A stretch of 64,000 nt of DNA. Source: Armigeres subalbatus. Lineage: Eukaryota; Arthropoda; Insecta; Diptera; Culicidae. The translations under genes were made by a program, and so were the position numbers. Shown in pieces: positions 58,260 through 64,000 of this stretch. The DNA lies in assembly GCF_024139115.2 (NCBI RefSeq), contig NC_085141.1, positions 71,899,481-71,963,480 of the forward strand. Reading direction: 5' to 3'. Each line of letters opens with the position of its first letter. The stretch's first letter is position 1. Under the pieces are notes generated by a model. The model searched no databases. It was not told where the DNA came from and saw only the letters and a list, made by a program, of their open reading frames with translations.

Positions 58260-59237
58260 TACCCAAAATGCCAAGGTCTTTAGGACGATCAATTTTGAAA
58301 TTGAACATAACTCTGTCCTGTTTTTATCGTAGTTTCAAAAAGTGTGGTGTCCAGGTTCCGGATGATTCCAGATTTTGTTGGGGTACCTACGATTTGGCGT
58401 TTGGGGTATTTCGACGGAAAATTCATTTTTATGTGGAACTCATCTCAACCTTTACCTTAAACAAAGCTACACTTAACACGGTTCTATTAGTGATTTTTCA
58501 GAATTTCTGAAATGCTTATGAGCGTCTCTAGAATGCTCCCAGATTTTCCCGGGGAAGTAGTAAGAGAGGACATTCTCATTTTTAGCCCAAAACATTTTAT
58601 GCGACAGCTCATTCTTCATGATTTCTCACGAATAAACATCTGAAGAGTCTGTAAAGTGCAAAAGGCCACTCCCGGAACCCTACGTAGTGCACCGAGGGAA
58701 CCTGTATGAGGCAACTTTCCGTTTTCGAACAAAACAGATCATGTGATAGGGCATTCTCGGGTTCATACATTGGATTTGAGTATCGAATTGGAAAGTCGTA
58801 TTTAAATATTTAAATTCAAATTTGAATTAGGATATTTTGAATATGGGAGTTGAGTACGGATATTCAATACTGGATTGTAAAATTGGACTCGGCTGTAATT
58901 TAAAAAAAATGCGATGTAAGTATTTGTTTATGAAAATCCCAAGTCAATGTTTTTTTTCTCTTTTTAATGAGAGAAGAAGGGGGGATATATTAGAAATCGG
59001 GCAGTCCACTTCCAGCGTGCATTGATGACAAATATGCAAACGGTTCGGTTGCCAACAAGGGGTAACCAACTCTTGATAGTGTCCAGAAATACTATCAAAT
59101 ACTAGCGAAAAACTACTTCGTATCTATCGCACATTGATAAAAGAGCACTGGTTGGGAAAGCATGAAACACAAAGTCACCTAGTCAATACTGTCCACCCCG
59201 TTTTAGGCAACACATATTTCTTTAAACTTATCGTCCC
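58260..59237. other. Unassigned sequence
   Basis: No gene or element ends recognised; the plus frame at 58238-58510 has no domain. Confidence 0.35.
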
Positions 59238-59239
59238 TA

Positions 59240-59806
59240 CATGGCCGGCATAATAAAGTGCCCACTTGCCGTTTTTCATACAAAATGGTCAACTTTGGAG
59301 CTCTAGATCTCGGGTTCCCGTGAACCGATTTGGCTGAAAATTTTACCAGAGCTCAGATATAACTTGAATTTTAACATATCTAAGTTTCGACCATATTGAT
59401 TCACAGGTTAAAAATTATTGCGGTATTACCAAAGTGAATTTTTGGCAAAAATTTATTTTTAAATATCTTGAATTCTATAGGTTGTAGACTGATGACATAT
59501 TCAGCAAAAAAGCGTATTTTGCCAATACAAAAAAGTTTGCTATATATACCTGTACACTTAGAGATGTAGTTTTCGAGGTATTTGAAAACAATTTTTGCCA
59601 AAAAATTCACGTTGGTATTACCGCAATAATTTTTAACCCTGTGAGTCAATATGCTCGAAACATAGATATGTTAAAATTCAAGTTATATCTGAGCTCTGGT
59701 AAAATTTTCAGCCAAATCGGTTCACGGGAACCCAAGATCTAGAGCTCCAAAGTTGACCATTTTGTATGAAAAACGGCAAGTGGGCACTTTATTATGCCGG
59801 CCAGTG
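59240..59806. mobile_element. mariner-type foldback MITE, 567 bp
   Basis: Flanked by TA (59238-59239 and 59807-59808). The right end reads, complemented, CACTGGCCGGCATAATAAAG; the left end is the same with one C missing (CATGGCCGGCATAATAAAG). Long inverted arms include ACTTTGGAGCTCTAGATC and ATTATTGCGGTA. No ORF. Confidence 0.82.
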
Positions 59807-60074
59807 TATGTACACGCACCATATGTAGCAGAAAGGGAGAATAGTTTTCGCAATACGATACAAGAATGGCCGGATTCGGGAGGATATTCTCCAATAAAAT
59901 TCTGTAGAAAACGCTTCACAAATCTGGTGCTGATGATTTATTTTAACTTGTTCTATACATCTGTTCAAAATAACAATCTTGTCCCCAGCAACAAACATGC
60001 GAAAGCGTGGCGTTTCATCATAGCTTTATGATGGGGCTGCTTCTCCAGTTCGGTTTTATTACATTTCTATAAGC

Positions 60075-60189
60075 CAGTGGTGTAGCCAGAAAATTGTTCT
60101 GGGAGGGGCTTGAAAAAAAATTCTTCTGAAAATTTTGTCTGGGGGTTATGGTCTATATACCCAAAACCACCCCCGTGGCTACGCCACTG
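60075..60189. mobile_element. hAT-type MITE, 115 bp
   Basis: The 8-bp duplication CTATAAGC (60067-60074 and 60190-60197) brackets CAGTGGTGTAGCCA and TGGCTACGCCACTG. CAGTGGCGTAGCCA ends are widespread in animal hAT MITEs. The arms also share runs of G and C (CTGGGAGGGG and ACCCCCGTGG). Confidence 0.88.
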
Positions 60190-60197
60190 CTATAAGC

Positions 60198-60415
60198 CAT
60201 TTCTATCAGACATTTATGCACTCTTTTAACGGCTGTCATTTATTTACAATGTTATGAAAACTCATATGTACAACATGTACATGTATCATATAACAAATCA
60301 TGTACAAGATATTGATTTCACATTGATTTCACATTCACATATGAGTTTTCTTAACATTGTAAATAAAAGACATCCGTTAAAGGAGTGCATAAATGTCTGA
60401 TAGAAATGAAAGTCG
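60198..60415. repeat. Palindromic repeat next to the hAT MITE
   Basis: ATTTCTATCAGACATTTATG and GAAAACTCATATGT in the left arm (60198-60268) are inverted in the right arm (60336-60410). The loop contains two copies of TGATTTCACAT. A shortened relative is at 7264-7345. Confidence 0.75.
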
Positions 60416-60949
60416 GGTGGTTTAATCCCCAGAATATGGGCAATTAATTGATTGATTGGCCTTTTTTTGTAAAATTGAGTACGAATTGTGCAGACACTCA
60501 TTTCGCAATAAATCAGTTAAAATCAATTGGAGTACATTTTATTGGTCACACAAACAATCTATGGGAAAAAGGTCAGTTCGCTGTCATTTCATGTCTAAGG
60601 AATTAGAGGAAATTTTCATCTCTCTCCGTATTATTTAGAATAAACCAGGAATTGAATCAGCCAGCTCTGGGTTAGTATTGCCGTGCTTTTATCGACTAGA
60701 CTATCTGAATTCTCATACTTGTTCATAAATCCATTTGCTTCCCCAACTTATAACATTTATTAACAGTCACTGATCTGAGACCTTAAATGAAGATAGTTTT
60801 CAATGTCCCATGACTTTGAGGCGATAGACGAAATGAACTGTATTTTTTCCTTACGTAAAAACAGATAAAAACAAATAATTTAAAATCTCCCAACACTTCG
60901 AAACATTTTCAAACAAAACTTATTATATCTAAAATTATGCACTTTGTTT

Positions 60950-60963
60950 TGTTTTCCTTCCAG
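60950..60963 (+). other. Candidate 3' splice site before KChIP 5' UTR exon
   Basis: The pyrimidine-rich run TTTTGTTTTCCTTCCAG ends at 60963, directly before CAAC-rich sequence that continues to the KChIP start codon. It fits an intron acceptor but could be chance. Confidence 0.45.
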
Positions 60964-61426
60964 ATTCATCAGCCAATCAATATCAACAACCGTCAATTTT
61001 CCATCACAAGAAAACTCCATCAACACCTAAATGCTCAAACCTTCAGTTGTCCAACCGCAGAATTCGCGTCTGCTTGCCGGAATCTCAATCAACGCGTAAC
61101 AACCATCGTAACCACCGAATGCCTACATAGAGCCCAACGAACACAGAGCTACAAGAATTGAAGAATAACTTTTTGAACCCATTAAACAAGCTTCCTCATG
61201 TAGAAAGTTAACACATTCGCCTACGCTCATTTCATACAGAAATCAAGCAGCACCCAGAGAATGCAATCCTGCACATGCACCGGCAGTAGCAGTGCAACCT
61301 TTTTCATCGAAAAACTCAATTAAACTCACCGGAAACAAACAGGAATCGGTTGTTGGTGAGGGTGTTGGCAGCAATAGTAGTTAGTTCTGACGGCAGAAAC
61401 AGAGGGGCGATCTAGTCAATGCGAAA
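60964..61426 (+). other. Probable 5' UTR of the KChIP exon
   Basis: Composition changes here from AT-rich to CA-rich (many CAAC and ATCA words) and stays so to the start codon, consistent with an untranslated exon part after the acceptor at 60963. Several short upstream ATGs occur. The last of these, at 61419, is out of frame and overlaps the coding start; its context is weak (T at -3). The true transcription start may be inside or far upstream. Confidence 0.5.
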
Positions 61427-61582
61427 ATGGCAACCCCACCGGACAGCCCCATCGAGGAGGTCGTGTATGAGTTGGAACCAACTCGGGCGCCCAAGCCCAT
61501 CCCAGTGGCGCTAGAGGACCTCTGTAGGTTAACTAAGTTTACCCGCCAGGAGATACGAGTCATGTATCGCGGCTTCAAAACG
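61427..61582 (+). CDS. KChIP: Kv-channel-interacting protein (KChIP), first coding exon
   Basis: The 52-codon exon starts MATPPDSPIEEVVYELEP and ends with LTKFTRQEIRVMYRGFKT. TKFTRQE..VMYRGFK is the signature that opens the EF-hand core of the neuronal calcium sensor family; KChIPs have it followed by ECP in the next exon. The insect protein resembles Drosophila CG5890 in this part (from memory). KChIPs bind calcium and associate with the N-terminus of Kv4 (Shal) potassium channels, controlling their surface level and gating. The start has a good context (A at -3, G at +4). A canonical donor, ACG|GTACGT, follows at 61583, leaving phase 0. The EF hands themselves lie in exons beyond this window. 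Other NCS proteins such as frequenin are less likely because of the acidic, proline-rich N-terminus. Confidence 0.82.
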
Positions 61583-62336
61583 GTACGTTCCAATATTTGA
61601 GCGTAGGATGTGGCAAGTCGTAAATAATAGCCAGGGCACATATTTCGGTAATGGCCAAAGTTTACTAATTAAAAGGAATATCAAGATAGGATAGGGTGGG
61701 CGAAGCACCGGTCAACTTTCCCATTGCGAGACTGCGTGTGCTGTCTCAGTGTATATAACTGAAAATAAGTCTCATATTACACACATTAAAAAAATGTTCA
61801 GAATCTATGTACTTCTGTTATTTTTGAAGTTTCGAAAATTTATTAAAAGGACGGGGAAGGAAAATTAAATTGACCTTGAGAAAGGCCAAGACGCTTGATC
61901 GATGTATTTTGATCGCAATGGAGGTTAAAAGAATAGCGGTCCGTTTGAGCTAAAGCATTATAATGTTGATACATATTCATCTAAGTCTTATTGCATGTTT
62001 CAAATTATGAGTACGACATGTTTTACCACTTGTAGTGCAAAGTATGGCTGAGATACCATTGCAATGCAATTTATGAAATTATTTTTTTTTTGGCCTTTAA
62101 AACAGAAATTGTCGGAATGACGATGTATAGACCTAGTTTAATTTGGACATATGGTATTGTTTGATATCTCGGAAACTATGGGATGTAGGAAGTTGCCATT
62201 TTCTACAAAGTTGTTCGGGGATTGGAAACCAATATTTTGAGAAACTGTTTAGTTTATAATTCATCCGCAAGGCTCAGAGAGATCAGATTGGTTCAATATC
62301 TCGGAATCTGTGGGAATTAGATAGTTGCCGTCAGGG
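61583..62336 (+). other. Start of KChIP intron 1, no elements recognised
   Basis: Begins with the splice donor GTACGT. Rest is AT-rich with no recognised repeats or exons. The intron continues past the window end. Confidence 0.6.
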
Positions 62337-62394
62337 CCGGATTTAGCGAGAATGGGGGCCCGGGGCCGACAGTGTGTGGGGGCCCCAAAATGTA
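62337..62394. repeat. Single end of a GGGCCGGATTTAG-type MITE
   Basis: CAGGGCCGGATTTAGCGAG followed by GGGGGCCCGGGGCC and GGGGGCCCC is the usual end of a common animal DNA-element family. No matching second end was found before the next repeat begins. Confidence 0.5.
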
Positions 62395-64000
62395 CAAAAC
62401 CCAGATTAATCCACCTAGCGGTGATGGTGCCTTTCTCGACCTTCGTAAAATGTGTGTGCTTGAAAATAGATGAGCTAGTAGCTAGGAGTAAAAAAGACAA
62501 ATTTCTTTGTCCGTTCTATGAAAATCAGATTATTTATGGCAAAGATATTGTAGATCCAGTTGAAACCCGAAAATCATATTTTGTCCCATTCCCGGATGTC
62601 GCCACTACATCGCGAGTGGTACCCGACTATGGCACAGTTGCGCACTACTCGCGATGCAGTTGCAACATCCGGAAATGCGAGAAAATGCGATTGTCGCGAG
62701 ACCTCGGTTCGGTTTTCAACTTGATCTACAATATGCTAATAAGAATTTCAACATTTTTGTTTTCTTTCCAAACTTTTTGACGTACATACCCCTGTTTTAT
62801 TTTACCAAGTCATATATTTTAAGGATATCACTTTTGGATGTAAATTGAACCGAAGCTCCGACTACACAAAAAGAAAACGAGAATGTCATTCCCATCAAGC
62901 GAGCGGAGGGCAATATTTGTTATGATATAAATCTCATGACCGTCTTTCTGCCAAACTCCCGTATGAAGAGGGAGGGAAGTGTATTAGTGTGGAAGCATCC
63001 GATAGTTCGTTTTCGGAAAGAAATTATAGCCTTTCGGTACAACTTTGTTGCACAAGAAAGGCAAAAAGTATTTTGGCCATAATTTCTAAGGTAATAGTCC
63101 AATCTGGCCAACTTTCAATAGAAAATAATAGAACAGGATTCCGCGTCTAATGCAATTTGTTGTGAGTAAATCGGTTGAGGGTAAGTCCATTAAAAGTCAG
63201 CTAGACTTTTTTACTCGCTTTTTTATAGCACATAGTATATTTTGGCCATAATTTCTGTGCCCATGGTCCAAATTTTCAATGACAGGATTCCGCGTCGAAT
63301 GAAACTTGTTGGAATTATAGATAGTGGAATATATAGATGAGTGAAGATAAATCCTCTGTCTCCAAACGAACTGTCAAACGTGTCTCCAAACGAGCATGAC
63401 GTCACGATTTCAATGGAAACTTTAAGGGCTGTGACGTCATATGCGCGAGTGCACGAGCAGAAAAATCGACTCAGCCATGATTTCGCTCATCTATATAGTC
63501 TACTATCTATAGTTGGAATTAAATCGGTTGAGAATAAGTTCCAAAAAAGTGAGCTAAACTTTTCGCACTTTTGATGCGCACACACACACACACACACACA
63601 CACAGACATCATCGCAGTTCGTCGAGCTTATACGTATATAACACTATGAGTCTCCAGGCTTTCTGTAAAAGTTTGGTTTTTGATCGAACATACAGCCTTT
63701 TCGTATGAAAAGGCAAAAATGGTGTTTCGGTCATAACTTCCGATCCCATAGTCCGATCTAGCCAATTTTCAATAGAAAACAATGGGACAAGATTCTGCGT
63801 CGAATGAAATTTTTGCGAGCGACCTGAGAAGCACACATATTGCACATCAATCACAGTAACTTATATATGACCGGATTCAGTCACAATATGGTTACTGCAA
63901 CCAGATTTGTTGAACTTGTGTTGCTTGGGGAATAGATGAAGTCTAAGTGCTAAAAAAGTGAGCTAGACTTTTTCGAACTCTTTTTCACAATAAATAGTAA
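62395..64000 (+). repeat. Second copy of the 15.4-17.05 kb compound repeat, cut by window end
   Basis: Runs colinear with 15447-17055 at very high identity, from AAAACCCAGATTAATCC to TTTTTCACAATAAATAGTAA, differing by small indels (for example a longer CA run at about 63579-63603 and a 10-bp deletion near 63280). It therefore carries the same non-coding content. It sits in the KChIP intron in the same orientation as the gene. The tandem array seen at 17054-18190 would lie beyond the end. Confidence 0.9.

Noticed and set aside
60937..61161. 74-codon frame upstream of KChIP
   Set aside because: It starts before the likely splice acceptor and crosses it; the sequence fits untranslated exon better.

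Overview
This window looks like mosquito DNA, most likely Aedes (Culicinae). The evidence is several tRNA-derived SINE copies that match Feilai of Aedes aegypti as I remember it, APE-type non-LTR retrotransposons of RTE-like organisation, very many foldback MITEs with TA, TTAA or 8-bp target duplications, and a spliced host gene with insect intron signals. Species-level assignment is inference. No bacterial, organellar or viral genes and no CRISPR array were seen.

Host content is minimal. The only host coding sequence I recognise is one exon at 61427-61582 (+), the N-terminal exon of a Kv-channel-interacting protein (KChIP, neuronal calcium sensor family). It has a plausible 5' UTR exon part upstream (60964-61426) and a canonical splice donor. 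Everything to its right is intron 1, filled with repeats. Everything to its left is intergenic or far-upstream intronic sequence made mostly of transposable elements.

Layout: 1-1.8 kb, mostly unassigned. 1.79-4.94 kb, full-length but broken RTE-like element (family A) with a 14-bp target duplication. 5.8-6.1 kb, SINE. 7.0-7.2 kb, TTAA foldback MITE. 7.65-10.19 kb, a four-layer nest: a SINE split by a TA-MITE and by a second SINE, which is itself split by a second family A element. 10.2-14.1 kb, AT-rich inverted elements with more MITEs inside. 14.25-15.3 kb, a perfect hairpin repeat carrying a hammerhead-ribozyme-like motif, then an hAT-type foldback. 15.4-18.4 kb, a compound repeat with a ~166-bp tandem array; its first 1.6 kb recurs at 62.4-64 kb. 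20.6-21.1 kb, MITE. 22.3-24.1 kb, non-autonomous Helitron holding a family B RTE-like element. 24.3-36.4 kb, scattered repeat fragments and two more SINEs. 37.0-44.0 kb, a foldback element made of 173-bp repeats, split by a full-length family B retrotransposon (38831-42387). 44.9-48.5 kb, two Helitron-like units joined head to head. 50.6-60.4 kb, more foldback elements and a ~70-bp minisatellite. 60.9-64 kb, the KChIP exon and its intron.

The retrotransposon reading frames encode endonuclease and reverse transcriptase for copy-and-paste insertion, but every copy here carries frameshifts or stops. The SINEs and MITEs have no coding capacity and would depend on such enzymes in trans. The strongest leads are: a ~145-bp 5' UTR block shared by the two otherwise different RTE-like families; the hammerhead-like motif with compensatory stem changes; the 173-bp foldback element; and the head-to-head Helitron pair.
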